A DNA stretch of 16,583 nt from an uncultured Acidimicrobiaceae bacterium (GTDB taxonomy: Bacteria; Actinomycetota; Acidimicrobiia; Acidimicrobiales; Ilumatobacteraceae). The notes under the pieces are model-generated. The model saw nothing but the letters and a program-made list of their open reading frames with translations. It did not search any database and was not told the DNA's origin. Position 1 is the first letter of the stretch, and every line of letters begins with the position of its first letter. This document shows, one piece after another, positions 1 to 6,898 of this stretch. The stretch spans positions 1 through 16,583 of the forward strand of contig CAIZMV010000032.1 of NCBI GenBank assembly GCA_903934195.1, given 5' to 3'. The position numbers and the translations under genes are program-made.

Positions 1-533
1 GTATCAAAAAGACCATAGAAACTGACGTCAGGTGAACTCAGTTTTCCACCAAGGTATGGCCCAACAATGAAACCAAGACCAAATGCGGCACCAAGAGCTC
101 CAAAGTTCTTCGCACGATTCTCATTCGTGCTGATGTCACCAATTGCAGCATTAGCTACAGCCAAGTTGCCTCCAGTGAAACCATCGAGTGCACGCCCAGC
201 AAACAACAACGGAATGTTCGCCGTCATGATTCCAATCGCGAACAGGACGTAGCCAATGGAAGTACCAAAAATTGAAAGCGCCAACACTGGACGGCGTCCA
301 TATCGGTCTGATAACTGACCAAGGATGGGAGATGCAATGAAAGTACAGAACGGATAAATCGCTTGTAACCAGCCGAGCATGATTAACCCTTCAGTAAATG
401 ACCAAGACTCTGGAGTCACACGAAATGGTGAACCAATGCCGATGAGAAGAGGAAAAACCGGAATAAGAATTCCGAAACCGACTAGATCAATAAAGACAGT
501 GGTGAAAATTGCCAAAAGTGGGTTACGACGCAT
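1..533 (-). CDS. MFS transporter, TetA/DHA1-like (C-terminus cut off by window edge)
   Basis: This is the N-terminal 177 residues of a proton-coupled major facilitator in the inner membrane; the gene leaves the window at base 1. The protein begins MRRNPLLAIFTTVFIDLVGF, a first membrane helix typical of the drug:H+ antiporter (DHA1) group. The loop between helices 2 and 3 carries MFS motif A, GQLSDRYGRRP, at residues 72-82. RALDGFTGGN (114-123) follows in the helix 4 region. The helix 5 antiporter motif C is seen as GAAFGLGFIVGP (148-159) followed by YLGG. The start at 533 lies 13 bp past the stop of the nucleoside hydrolase on the same strand, so the two are probably co-transcribed. No strong Shine-Dalgarno is visible, which fits translation following on from the upstream gene. 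The substrate cannot be read from the sequence. A nucleoside or sugar is suggested only by the neighbours; drug or metabolite efflux is equally possible. Confidence 0.88.
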   Translation of the reverse strand, partial: MRRNPLLAIFTTVFIDLVGFGILIPVFPLLIGIGSPFRVTPESWSFTEGLIMLGWLQAIYPFCTFIASPILGQLSDRYGRRPVLALSIFGTSIGYVLFAIGIMTANIPLLFAGRALDGFTGGNLAVANAAIGDISTNENRAKNFGALGAAFGLGFIVGPYLGGKLSSPDVSFYGLFD

Positions 534-546
534 TCCATCAGCGTAG

Positions 547-1476
547 TCAGGCGAAGTGGTTAACAGCCTCTATCAACACGTCGAATGCTGGAGTCGCATC
601 TACATTCCATACAACGTCGCAATTTGGCGTCGTTGGGGTCTTGTATTGGCGCCTATCAATCATCGTCATTCCACGGGTGTGTTCTCCGCGCAGCTCGATA
701 TCAACACGATGTGGCGAAATAGTGAAGAACTGGGGGTGTGTAAGAGACAGAACTGCACACGGGTCATGTACTGCTGCTCCAGTCATATTGACATGATGGT
801 TGATGTATGACTTCGAATAGAACGCCAACAAATCTGCAAGCACATTCGGCAATTGACCGGGAATCGCACGAATAGCAATCAGTCGATCTGGGGTTGCTTG
901 AAACTGATGTGTGACGTCAAGTCCACTCATCATCAATTTCCCGCCATACCGAAACACAATGTCTGCAGCTTCCGGGTCTGCCCACAGGTTGAACTCTGCA
1001 GCAGCGGACACATTGCCAAACGTTCCGCCACCCATTAGTGAAATACCTGCAATGCGAGAACCAAGGTCAGGTGCCGCCCGAAGGGCCAATGCAACATTCG
1101 TTAGCGGACCAATAGGCACCAACCACACACCCTCTGTGGCACGGCAAGTTTCAATAATGAAGTCCACGGCGTTCTCACTGTCAGGGCCGCGCGACGGTTC
1201 AGGCAAGTCAGCACCATCAAGCCCACTCTTTCCATGAACATGTGAAGCATCATGCGGCGGTGCCACCAGTGGCCTAGTTGCACCAGAGTGAACTGGCACG
1301 TGCGAACCAATGAGATCAAGAACTATGCGGGCATTTCTTGTAGTTGATGACAAAGGCGCATTGCCGGCAACAGTTGTGACACCAAGGAGGTCGGCGTGCC
1401 TGGCAGCAACCACCAACGCCATTGCATCGTCATGGCCCGGATCACAGTCAACAATCATCTTCAACTTTGCCGTCAT
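547..1476 (-). CDS. Inosine-uridine preferring nucleoside hydrolase (IunH/Rih family)
   Basis: This 309-residue enzyme hydrolyses the N-glycosidic bond of ribonucleosides, releasing free base and ribose in the cytosol. The calcium-binding signature DCDPGHDD is at residues 10-17. It is followed by VTTVAGN (33-39), GPLTNVALAL (123-132), LMGGG (147-151), EFN (161-163) with Asp167, and the late metal ligand in HDPCAV (237-242). Length and motif spacing are those of the IunH/RihA-C family. The frame stays open back to 1617, but that extension would run through the start of the divergent ribokinase and lies before the family's N-terminal strand. I therefore chose MTAKLKMIVDCD at 1476; MIVDCD at 1458 is a second option. 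A TAAGGT hexamer 7 nt before the 1476 start fits a leaderless promoter. Base specificity cannot be assigned. It diverges from a ribokinase and is followed by an MFS gene. Confidence 0.93.
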   Translation of the reverse strand: MTAKLKMIVDCDPGHDDAMALVVAARHADLLGVTTVAGNAPLSSTTRNARIVLDLIGSHVPVHSGATRPLVAPPHDASHVHGKSGLDGADLPEPSRGPDSENAVDFIIETCRATEGVWLVPIGPLTNVALALRAAPDLGSRIAGISLMGGGTFGNVSAAAEFNLWADPEAADIVFRYGGKLMMSGLDVTHQFQATPDRLIAIRAIPGQLPNVLADLLAFYSKSYINHHVNMTGAAVHDPCAVLSLTHPQFFTISPHRVDIELRGEHTRGMTMIDRRQYKTPTTPNCDVVWNVDATPAFDVLIEAVNHFA

Positions 1477-1483
1477 GTAGAAG

Positions 1484-1489
1484 ACCTTA
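1484..1489 (-). promoter_or_regulatory. Candidate leaderless -10 box of the nucleoside hydrolase
   Basis: On the minus strand the hexamer TAAGGT is followed by 7 nt and then the chosen ATG at 1476. This is the TAnnnT-N6/7-ATG geometry expected when transcription starts at the start codon. No clear -35 box is seen. The whole space between the two divergent starts is only 37 bp. Confidence 0.4.
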
Positions 1490-1513
1490 GTTCCGATATG
1501 CGAGAGTTCATAG

Positions 1514-2383
1514 ATGGGAGATTCCATTAACTTCGATGTTGTCGTGGTGGGCAGTTGCAATCTTGACCTTGTCAGCACCACCACCCATCTCCCCTTGCCC
1601 GGCGAAACTCTTCGCACAATTGCATACGCGGAACATGCTGGGGGTAAAGGCCTGAATCAAGCTGTGGCGTGTGCACGCATGGGAGCACGCACGGCATTCA
1701 TCGGATGCGTTGGGAATGACAGTACCGGCACCATGTTGCGCGAACTACTCAATTCTGAAGGCATCGACACTTCGCAACTCGTCACCGTTGATGCACCTAC
1801 TGGTCGGGCATTCATCACAGTTGATGCATTGGGCGAGAACACCATTGTCATCGTGGCTGGGGCAAATGCACACGTTGGCAACAGTGCAATCACTGTTCCC
1901 AAGTCAAAGGTATTGCTTGCACAATTAGAGATTCCACTAGATATTGTCACTCAGGTTTTTGCACAAGCTCAAAATGCAATCACAGTTCTCAACCCCGCAC
2001 CAGCAGCGCAACTATCAACTGAACTTCTGTCGCTGTGTGATGTTGCAGTTCCAAATGAAACCGAGTCAGCTGCATTGGGTGGCACCCAATTTCTGCTCGG
2101 CGCCGGTGTTGCAACAATTGTCACCACATTGGGTGAACGGGGTGCAGAGATATCAGACAACACTTCAACTGTTGCAGTCACCCCCTACCCCGTTAATGCC
2201 ATTGACACAGTCGGAGCAGGCGATGCATTTGTTGGTGCGCTGTGTGCCGAATTAGCACGTGGCGAGACTATTGAACATGCAGCACGAATCGCTTCTGTTG
2301 CTGGTGCACTTGCCACAACTATTCATGGCGCAGTGCCGTCACTGCCTACACGAGCAGCAGTGATGTCGCTTTACGCAGACTGA
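1514..2383 (+). CDS. rbsK: Ribokinase (PfkB carbohydrate kinase family)
   Basis: This 289-residue cytosolic kinase is expected to phosphorylate D-ribose to ribose 5-phosphate with ATP. The sugar-binding N-terminus reads VVGSCNLDL (residues 11-19) and AGGKGLNQAVACARMG (42-57), the PfkB signature 1 region. GCVGNDSTG (64-72), NPAP (160-163), the N181-E-T-E184 Mg/phosphate motif, and TTLGERG (204-210) follow. Signature 2 is DTVGAGDAFVGAL (231-243), with the catalytic base Asp237. Length is close to the usual ribokinase (about 300). The ATG at 1514 places the first beta strand at the usual distance from the N-terminus; it has neither an SD nor a clean TAnnnT box. It diverges from the nucleoside hydrolase by 37 bp, so ribose released there can be phosphorylated here. 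Its 3' end overlaps the convergent VOC gene by 13 bp. Another PfkB sugar substrate remains possible. Confidence 0.88.
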   Translation: MGDSINFDVVVVGSCNLDLVSTTTHLPLPGETLRTIAYAEHAGGKGLNQAVACARMGARTAFIGCVGNDSTGTMLRELLNSEGIDTSQLVTVDAPTGRAFITVDALGENTIVIVAGANAHVGNSAITVPKSKVLLAQLEIPLDIVTQVFAQAQNAITVLNPAPAAQLSTELLSLCDVAVPNETESAALGGTQFLLGAGVATIVTTLGERGAEISDNTSTVAVTPYPVNAIDTVGAGDAFVGALCAELARGETIEHAARIASVAGALATTIHGAVPSLPTRAAVMSLYAD

Positions 2384-2775
2384 AGAAACTCAACCCAGTT
2401 GCCATCAGGATCTTCCACTATCGAGATACTGATGCCAGGACGAATTTCGCGCGGTGGTACAACAACTTTGTAGCCAGCTGTTCCACATGCAGTTGTGATT
2501 TCTTCAAGGTTGCTGACACTCAGAGTGAAGTAGCGATATCCACATGCACCAGTAATGCCGCCACCTGCTGCTTTTGCAGGATCATTGTTGGCTTTCACCA
2601 ACTTCAACAATGTGGTGCCCGCCAATACGCGATACATCGTTCCGCCGCCTGGCATTGGCATTTCGCCTTCAAATGTGAAACCTAATGTGTCGCGATAAAA
2701 AGCCAACGACGCATCGGCATCACAGACAACAATGCCAAGGTCGATCGAGTCTTTAGTGAGAATTGCTTTTGTCAT
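2371..2775 (-). CDS. VOC-family (glyoxalase/bleomycin-resistance fold) protein
   Basis: This 134-residue protein of the vicinal oxygen chelate superfamily has paired beta-alpha-beta-beta-beta units. Unit 1 contains DLGIVVCDADASLAFYRDTL (residues 12-31), the usual opening of single-domain VOC proteins. Unit 2 contains YFTLSVSNLEEI (82-93) and ends in EDPDGNWVEFLQ (121-132), in which Glu129 is the expected C-terminal metal ligand. The family covers glyoxalase I, methylmalonyl-CoA epimerase, ring-cleaving dioxygenases and antibiotic-binding proteins, and nothing here singles out one. The gene lies 50 bp downstream of the enoyl-CoA hydratase on the same strand. A TAGTGT hexamer 7 nt before its ATG suggests it also has its own leaderless start. 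Its stop lies inside the convergent ribokinase end (13 bp overlap). Confidence 0.85.
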   Translation of the reverse strand: MTKAILTKDSIDLGIVVCDADASLAFYRDTLGFTFEGEMPMPGGGTMYRVLAGTTLLKLVKANNDPAKAAGGGITGACGYRYFTLSVSNLEEITTACGTAGYKVVVPPREIRPGISISIVEDPDGNWVEFLQSA

Positions 2776-2782
2776 GAATTGA

Positions 2783-2788
2783 ACACTA
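2783..2788 (-). promoter_or_regulatory. Candidate leaderless -10 box of the VOC gene
   Basis: TAGTGT on the minus strand is followed by 7 nt and the ATG at 2775. No Shine-Dalgarno is present in those 7 nt. No good -35 is visible. It sits in the 50-bp gap after the enoyl-CoA hydratase stop. Confidence 0.4.
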
Positions 2789-2825
2789 GCAACGCTGGAG
2801 AACCAGCCGGTTTGTCAGAAAAGGC

Positions 2826-3569
2826 TTATTTGCCTTGCCAATTAGGAGCACGCTTCTCAGCAAAGGCACGAGGGCCTTCTTTTGCGTCTTCACTACTGAA
2901 TACTGTTCGCTGAAGTTGGCCAAGGAGCGCAGGGTTGCCGTCGCCAATCTCATCAAGCATCAATTGCTTTGTTGCCTGCACAGCCAATGGTCCGTTCACA
3001 GTGATGCGTGCTGCAAGGGCCTTTGCAGCCTCAAGCAACTCTGATGCTGGAACAACCTGATTAATAAGGCCGAGTTCTTTTGCACGAGCTGCATCAATTG
3101 GGTCGCCTGTAAGTCCCATTTCCATTGCAACTGCCAATGGAATTCGTGCTGGCAAACGCACGCCACCGCCAGCAGCAAACAATCCGCGCTTCACTTCAGG
3201 AATACCAAAACGTGCAGTATCAATTGACACGATCAAGTCACACAACATCACAACTTCAAAACCGCCAGCAAGTGCATGACCGTTTACTGCTGCAATCAAA
3301 GGCTTTGTGCACTGACGAAGCGCCGTAAAGCCCATTCCGATTTTTGCAAGATCTTCACCCGCAGCAAATGCCTTCAAGTCCATACCTGCACAGAAGATTT
3401 TCTCCCCCGCACCAGTGACGATAATTGCGCGCACTTCGGGGTTCGTGGCTGCATCTGCCAAAGCATTCGACAAGCCTTCGCTAAGCGCGCCATTGAGCGC
3501 ATTTCCTGCCTCGGGCCGGTTAAGGGTGATGACAAGAATGTTGTTTGTTAGTTCAGTGAGAATTTCCAT
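2826..3569 (-). CDS. Enoyl-CoA hydratase/isomerase family protein (crotonase fold)
   Basis: This 247-residue crotonase-fold enzyme acts on acyl-CoA thioesters, most likely hydrating 2-enoyl-CoA in fatty-acid or related acid breakdown. The first oxyanion-hole segment is CAGMDLKAF (residues 60-68). The second is NGHALAGGFEVVMLCD (96-111), and FGIPEVKRGLFAAGGG follows from 121. Both glutamates that act in rat mitochondrial enoyl-CoA hydratase (Glu144 and Glu164) have counterparts at Glu105 and Glu125, 20 residues apart as in that enzyme. TGDPIDAARAKELGLI comes later, as usual. The frame is open to a GTG at 3605, but the ATG at 3569 has an excellent GGAGGT Shine-Dalgarno 6 nt upstream and fits the family N-terminus, so I use it. 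The VOC gene follows 50 bp downstream. The acyl-CoA substrate cannot be told; such hydratases are often mis-assigned within the superfamily. Confidence 0.9.
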   Translation of the reverse strand: MEILTELTNNILVITLNRPEAGNALNGALSEGLSNALADAATNPEVRAIIVTGAGEKIFCAGMDLKAFAAGEDLAKIGMGFTALRQCTKPLIAAVNGHALAGGFEVVMLCDLIVSIDTARFGIPEVKRGLFAAGGGVRLPARIPLAVAMEMGLTGDPIDAARAKELGLINQVVPASELLEAAKALAARITVNGPLAVQATKQLMLDEIGDGNPALLGQLQRTVFSSEDAKEGPRAFAEKRAPNWQGK

Positions 3570-3575
3570 GATGTA

Positions 3576-3581
3576 CCTCCG
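3576..3581 (-). promoter_or_regulatory. Shine-Dalgarno that decides the enoyl-CoA hydratase start
   Basis: On the minus strand GGAGGT is followed by TACATC and then the ATG at 3569. This is close to a perfect anti-16S match at good spacing. It excludes the longer reading from 3605. It is also one of only three strong SD sequences in the window. Confidence 0.8.
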
Positions 3582-3654
3582 GTTTGGGATATCAGCCTTG
3601 CACACCTCTATATAGGGGGTCTATTCCAACAACCTGACATCGCATTTTCTGGTC

Positions 3655-3660
3655 TACCGT
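3655..3660 (+). promoter_or_regulatory. Candidate leaderless -10 box of the alpha-L-fucosidase gene
   Basis: TACCGT ends 6 nt before the ATG at 3667. CTGACA at 3634-3639 could be a -35 element, but the 15-bp spacer is shorter than usual. The only SD-like bases (AAGG) lie 2 nt from the ATG, too close to work well. Confidence 0.4.
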
Positions 3661-3666
3661 AAGGCA

Positions 3667-5007
3667 ATGGGGCAATACACATCAGATCTTGAGTCATTGA
3701 AATCACACGCTGTTCCGCAATGGTACGACGGTGCAAAATTTGGCATTTTCGTGCATTGGTTTTCTTCCACCATTCCAGCATTTGCCCCAGTTTCTGATGA
3801 CCCATTTACCCTGGCTGCCGAAAAAGGCGAACGTGAAGCGTTTACTGCCAGTCCGTATTCAGAGTGGTACTGGAATTCACTTCAGGCTTCCGGCTCCCCC
3901 GCTGCACTGCACCACGCAGAAAAATACGGCGACCAACCGTATGAAGATTTTGTCCCACAGTTTTTTGAAGCATCGCAAGGTTGGCAGCCAGAGCGATGGG
4001 GTGATTTATTCGCAGCATCAGGTGCCAAGTACTGCGTCATGGGAACAAAGCATCACGACGGCGTGCTGTTGTGGCCAAGTGCGACACCAAACCCACACAA
4101 AGGTCCGCAGTGGACATCAACTCGAGACATCGTTGGTGAATGCGCAGAGGCAGTTCGTTCACATGGCATGCGACTAGGGCTGTATTACTCAGGTGGAATT
4201 GACTGGACATTTCAAGGCCTTGGCATTGATGGGTGGGCGTCGTTGTACGGCGCAATTCCTCAAGACGATGTGTACCACGCATACGTTGATGCGCATTACC
4301 GAGAATTGATTAGTCGATACTCACCCGACGTGTTGTGGAATGACATTGGGTATCCGGGTTTTGGTGCCGGTGCCGCAGATCTGTTTGCGCACTTCTACAA
4401 CACAAACCCTGAAGGCGTAGTCAACGATCGTTTTGATTTTCTTGGCGTGATGCAAGGAACTGCACATGCAGACTTTGTAACACCTGAGTACACCACCACT
4501 CCGCCTCTTGAAGGTAAGAAATTCGAAGTGTGTCGCGGTATCGGCACAAGCTTTGGTTACAACGAGCAAGAGAATGACTCTTCATACGCCACCTCCACCG
4601 AATTGATTCACATGCTGATCAACATTGTTGCTGCAGGCGGAAACTTCTTGCTGAATGTCGGCCCCATGGCATCAGGTGAAATCCCATGGATTCAACAAGA
4701 GCGTTTGCTAGCAATTGGCCAATGGTTACGGGTCAATGGTGCTGCGATTTACGCTTCTCACCCACATGAAACATCAGAGCTACGAACTTCAGACGGAGAC
4801 ACAGTCCGACTCACTCGCGGAGCTGATGGCTTCACCTATGCAATGGTTCTTGGTCGCCCACAATCAAAAAATGTCAGCATCGCGGGGCTACCCACAGGCG
4901 ATACCTATTTGTTGGGATACGACCACCAACTCTCGCGGATAGGCGACGACGTTATTTTGCCGTACCGACCAGATTCATCTCCGGCCTTTACATTGCGGAT
5001 TCAGTAA
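3667..5007 (+). CDS. Alpha-L-fucosidase, glycoside hydrolase family 29
   Basis: This 446-residue retaining exo-glycosidase is expected to release L-fucose from alpha-fucosides. GH29 landmarks appear in order: KFGIFVHW (residues 24-31), EWYWNSL near 66, KYCVMGTKHHDG (121-132), RLGLYYSGG (169-177), VLWNDIGYP (222-230) and FLLNVGPMASGEIP (327-340). In the fifth of these, Asp226 is the expected catalytic nucleophile. A beta-sandwich-like tail follows from about 365. The acid/base residue is poorly conserved in this family and I do not assign it. There is no signal peptide or membrane segment, so the enzyme is probably cytosolic and would need imported fuco-oligosaccharides; no transporter is adjacent. 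It diverges from the enoyl-CoA hydratase, and its last 20 bp overlap the convergent alpha/beta-hydrolase gene. Length is normal for single-domain bacterial GH29. Confidence 0.93.
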   Translation: MGQYTSDLESLKSHAVPQWYDGAKFGIFVHWFSSTIPAFAPVSDDPFTLAAEKGEREAFTASPYSEWYWNSLQASGSPAALHHAEKYGDQPYEDFVPQFFEASQGWQPERWGDLFAASGAKYCVMGTKHHDGVLLWPSATPNPHKGPQWTSTRDIVGECAEAVRSHGMRLGLYYSGGIDWTFQGLGIDGWASLYGAIPQDDVYHAYVDAHYRELISRYSPDVLWNDIGYPGFGAGAADLFAHFYNTNPEGVVNDRFDFLGVMQGTAHADFVTPEYTTTPPLEGKKFEVCRGIGTSFGYNEQENDSSYATSTELIHMLINIVAAGGNFLLNVGPMASGEIPWIQQERLLAIGQWLRVNGAAIYASHPHETSELRTSDGDTVRLTRGADGFTYAMVLGRPQSKNVSIAGLPTGDTYLLGYDHQLSRIGDDVILPYRPDSSPAFTLRIQ

Positions 5008-5689
5008 GAAACGAAATCAGCGCAGCACTTATTGCTTCTGGTTGTTCGGGAAGCATTGCATGACCCGCGCCGTCAATATCTACCAACGTGGTGATCGCTG
5101 GATGATCACTTGCATACTTTTGTCCATTACCAACCGGCGCTATGACATCTTGTAACGCCTGCACTACCAAAACTCTGGGTGCAACTGCATCCCACCATTC
5201 AGTTCTCTCCACACGCGCGAGAGCAGCCTGTTGCAGTCGCATGACGTCAGGCATCCACCCTTCTCGCCAGACAGTGGGGTCATTTCCTTCAGCGAAGAAT
5301 GCACGGGATACATGATGCATATGCATTTCGTCAGAGAGTGTTTCGTCATAACAGGCAATGAGTGATTGAAAAATGTCTCGGCGCATTTCGACATGTCCAC
5401 CAGCGGCTAAAAGTGTTAATGACAACACTCGATCCGGATAATCAGCTGTGACCATTCGTGCAAGCCTGTTACCAAAAGCATGTCCTACAAGATGAAAAGA
5501 TGTGATTCCTGCCGAATCTATTGAAGTAATGACGTATTCAGCTAAATCATGCAACGTTGGTTCTCCTGGGAGACTGTGCGGCGGATCAAGCGCCAATGTG
5601 TTGAATCCAGCCACTTGAAGCGCCTCACACAACACATCAAAATCCGAAGCTGGTCGTCCTAACGACGGAAGTAGCACCACTGTTTCCAT
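4988..5689 (-). CDS. Alpha/beta-hydrolase-fold protein lacking the nucleophilic serine
   Basis: This 233-residue protein has a compact alpha/beta-hydrolase fold: N-terminal strand VVLLPSLGRPASDFD (residues 4-18), nucleophile elbow LVGHAFGNRLARM (67-79), then a helical lid. The acid residue region is VVQALQDVIAP (175-185) with Asp181, and the histidine region is DGAGHAMLPEQP (206-217) with His210. The elbow reads G-H-A-F-G, so the usual catalytic Ser of G-x-S-x-G is Ala71, while the Asp and His positions look intact. The codon is GCT. RutD-type proteins are a known precedent for Ala at this place (from memory, GHALG), so this may be a natural variant, not a decayed gene. Function is unknown; classical esterase activity is unlikely. 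The ATG at 5689 follows TACCTT by 7 nt. Its end overlaps GH29 by 20 bp. Confidence 0.85.
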   Translation of the reverse strand: METVVLLPSLGRPASDFDVLCEALQVAGFNTLALDPPHSLPGEPTLHDLAEYVITSIDSAGITSFHLVGHAFGNRLARMVTADYPDRVLSLTLLAAGGHVEMRRDIFQSLIACYDETLSDEMHMHHVSRAFFAEGNDPTVWREGWMPDVMRLQQAALARVERTEWWDAVAPRVLVVQALQDVIAPVGNGQKYASDHPAITTLVDIDGAGHAMLPEQPEAISAALISFLTESAM

Positions 5690-5696
5690 GAAGAAA

Positions 5697-5702
5697 AAGG
5701 TA
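5697..5702 (-). promoter_or_regulatory. Candidate leaderless -10 box of the alpha/beta-hydrolase gene
   Basis: TACCTT on the minus strand is followed by the 7 nt TTTCTTC and then the ATG at 5689. The pyrimidine-rich spacer holds no Shine-Dalgarno. No clear -35 is seen. Confidence 0.4.
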
Positions 5703-5735
5703 CTACACAGACCGATGGAGAAATTCCGAGAAGGA

Positions 5736-5753
5736 AACTGGGCTCCCCCAGTT
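5736..5753 (-). terminator. Hairpin, probable terminator of the SRPBCC gene
   Basis: A perfect 7-bp stem, AACTGGG/CCCAGTT, closes a 4-base loop, 10 bp past the SRPBCC stop on the minus strand. On that strand it is followed by TCCTTCTC, a pyrimidine tract but not a proper U run, so termination may be weak. It also separates this gene from the same-strand alpha/beta-hydrolase gene downstream. Confidence 0.45.
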
Positions 5754-5763
5754 ATCCAAAAAA

Positions 5764-6222
5764 TCAGCTAACTGCTGCAGCTGCCAATTTGTCGAGAGTG
5801 ATTTCCATGTTGGCGCGATTGTGTGTCGCGCGGTTTGAAACACCACTAACAAGTTTTCCTAAGAAGTCAGCCCACGAAGCGCGATGGTCATCCCAACTGT
5901 GTGTCACACGACAACCTGTTGCAGTTGGTTCGATCTCGTAGATCCAGTCACACCAGTTTTTTCCAAGAAGCATTAAGCCAAAAGAAAACTTCTTCGGTGC
6001 GTCATAAACGTTCACTTCAACAGATGTTGACCACGCCTTCTTGCCGTTCTTGTTCTTGCCATTAAAGCGAACACCGACAGCGGGTCCTGTCGCGCCTTTC
6101 GCCCACGTACCACCTTGATTCTCGGGCGACCACTCACCCATACGCGGCAAGTCGGTCACGAGAGCCCACACTTTTTCTGGGCTAGCTGCAATGTCACGGG
6201 TAACTGATACTGGATATGTCAT
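5764..6222 (-). CDS. SRPBCC-family protein (polyketide cyclase/dehydrase-like)
   Basis: This 152-residue START/Bet v 1-like protein has a helix-grip fold enclosing a hydrophobic pocket. The opening VTRDIAASPEKVWALVTDL (residues 7-25), then MGEWSPE (28-34), is the standard N-terminus of SRPBCC proteins. The middle strands VGVRFNGKNKNGKKAWSTSV and YEIEPTATGCRVTHSWD follow, with a long C-terminal helix to the end. Such proteins bind lipids or small hydrophobic ligands, or act as accessory or stress proteins; the ligand here is unknown. The ATG at 6222 lies 48 bp from the divergent ThrH start. A CACAAT hexamer 6 nt before the ATG is one mismatch from TAnnnT. A 7-bp hairpin lies just after the stop. 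Confidence 0.85.
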   Translation of the reverse strand: MTYPVSVTRDIAASPEKVWALVTDLPRMGEWSPENQGGTWAKGATGPAVGVRFNGKNKNGKKAWSTSVEVNVYDAPKKFSFGLMLLGKNWCDWIYEIEPTATGCRVTHSWDDHRASWADFLGKLVSGVSNRATHNRANMEITLDKLAAAAVS

Positions 6223-6270
6223 GTGCCTATTGTGTCACGAGAATCCAAACACACCTGCGAGAATAGAGAT

Positions 6271-6897
6271 ATGGCAGTTGCAACCTCACCCCACCAAGGA
6301 ATCGTCACGCTTGATCTTGAAGGAGTCCTGATTCCTGAGATCTGGATTGCAGTTGCTGAAAGCACAGGTATTCCAGAACTTCGTCGCACAACACGTGACG
6401 AACCGAATTACGACCTCCTTATGAAGTCACGTATTGAGATTCTGAATAAGCACGGCCTAACAATGAGTCGCATTGAGTCAGTCATTGCAGAACTCTCCCC
6501 TATGGATGGCGCAATCGATTTTCTTGATGCTTTGCGTGAACGCACACAAGTGATCATCTTGTCTGACACCTTTGAACAGTTCGGTCGCCCATTCATGCGC
6601 CAATTGCATTGGCCAACACTGTTCTGCCACAGACTCATTGTTGAAAATGATCACATTGTGGACTTTGAATTGCGCCAAGCAGACCAGAAGCGACTTGCCG
6701 TACAAGCCTTCAAGGGTCTGAACTATCGCGTCGCTGCAGCCGGTGACTCATACAACGACACCGCAATGCTGGGTGCAGCAGATGCTGGGTTTCTTTTCCA
6801 CTCGCCTGAGAACATCCAAAAAGAGTTTCCACAGTTTCTAGCATTAGAGACCTACGACGACTTATTCAAACATCTCACTTCTGCCTTAGAGGTATGA
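6271..6897 (+). CDS. thrH: ThrH-type HAD phosphatase: phosphoserine phosphatase / homoserine phosphotransferase
   Basis: This 208-residue HAD-superfamily enzyme closely resembles Pseudomonas aeruginosa ThrH as I recall it. Motif I is LDLEGVLIPEIW (residues 14-25), with nucleophile Asp15 and Glu17 in the second acidic position, as in ThrH. Motif II is ILSDTF (96-101) with Ser98. Lys140 in RQADQKR is the likely motif III lysine. Motif IV is AAGDSYNDTAML (156-167), with Asp159 and Asp163 for Mg2+. The cap region RTTRDEPNYDLLMKSR (39-54) and the ending FHSPENIQKEFPQF also match. ThrH dephosphorylates phosphoserine and can pass the phosphate to homoserine, linking serine and threonine synthesis. 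The frame opens at 6223, but those 16 extra residues precede the family start. ATG 6271 has GAGAAT 6 nt upstream, one mismatch from TAnnnT. The GNAT gene starts 1 bp after the stop. Confidence 0.92.
   Translation: MAVATSPHQGIVTLDLEGVLIPEIWIAVAESTGIPELRRTTRDEPNYDLLMKSRIEILNKHGLTMSRIESVIAELSPMDGAIDFLDALRERTQVIILSDTFEQFGRPFMRQLHWPTLFCHRLIVENDHIVDFELRQADQKRLAVQAFKGLNYRVAAAGDSYNDTAMLGAADAGFLFHSPENIQKEFPQFLALETYDDLFKHLTSALEV
6888..6892 (+). promoter_or_regulatory. Shine-Dalgarno of the GNAT gene inside thrH
   Basis: AGAGG lies 6 nt upstream of the ATG at 6899 and overlaps the last codons of thrH, whose stop is 1 bp from that ATG. This geometry indicates translational coupling. Confidence 0.65.
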
Positions 6898-6898
6898 A

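Noticed and set aside
1..533. Assigning the MFS gene as a nucleoside importer
   Set aside because: Only neighbourhood supports it; the visible motifs A and C are those of drug:H+ antiporters, and the C-terminal half is missing.
1477..1617. N-terminal extension of the nucleoside hydrolase to 1617
   Set aside because: The extra residues precede the family's first strand and are the reverse reading of the ribokinase 5' end; the start at 1476 fits both the family and a -10 box.
3570..3605. Extension of the enoyl-CoA hydratase to a GTG at 3605
   Set aside because: The ATG at 3569 has a near-perfect GGAGGT Shine-Dalgarno and the normal family N-terminus.
3605..3618. Near-palindrome around CTATATAG between the enoyl-CoA hydratase and GH29 genes, as an operator
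   Set aside because: The half-sites are too short and AT-simple to name a regulator. It could hold a -10 for the hydratase, but none of the readings is convincing.
6223..6270. Extension of ThrH to an ATG at 6223
   Set aside because: It adds 16 residues not expected before the ThrH start and would leave no space between divergent genes.
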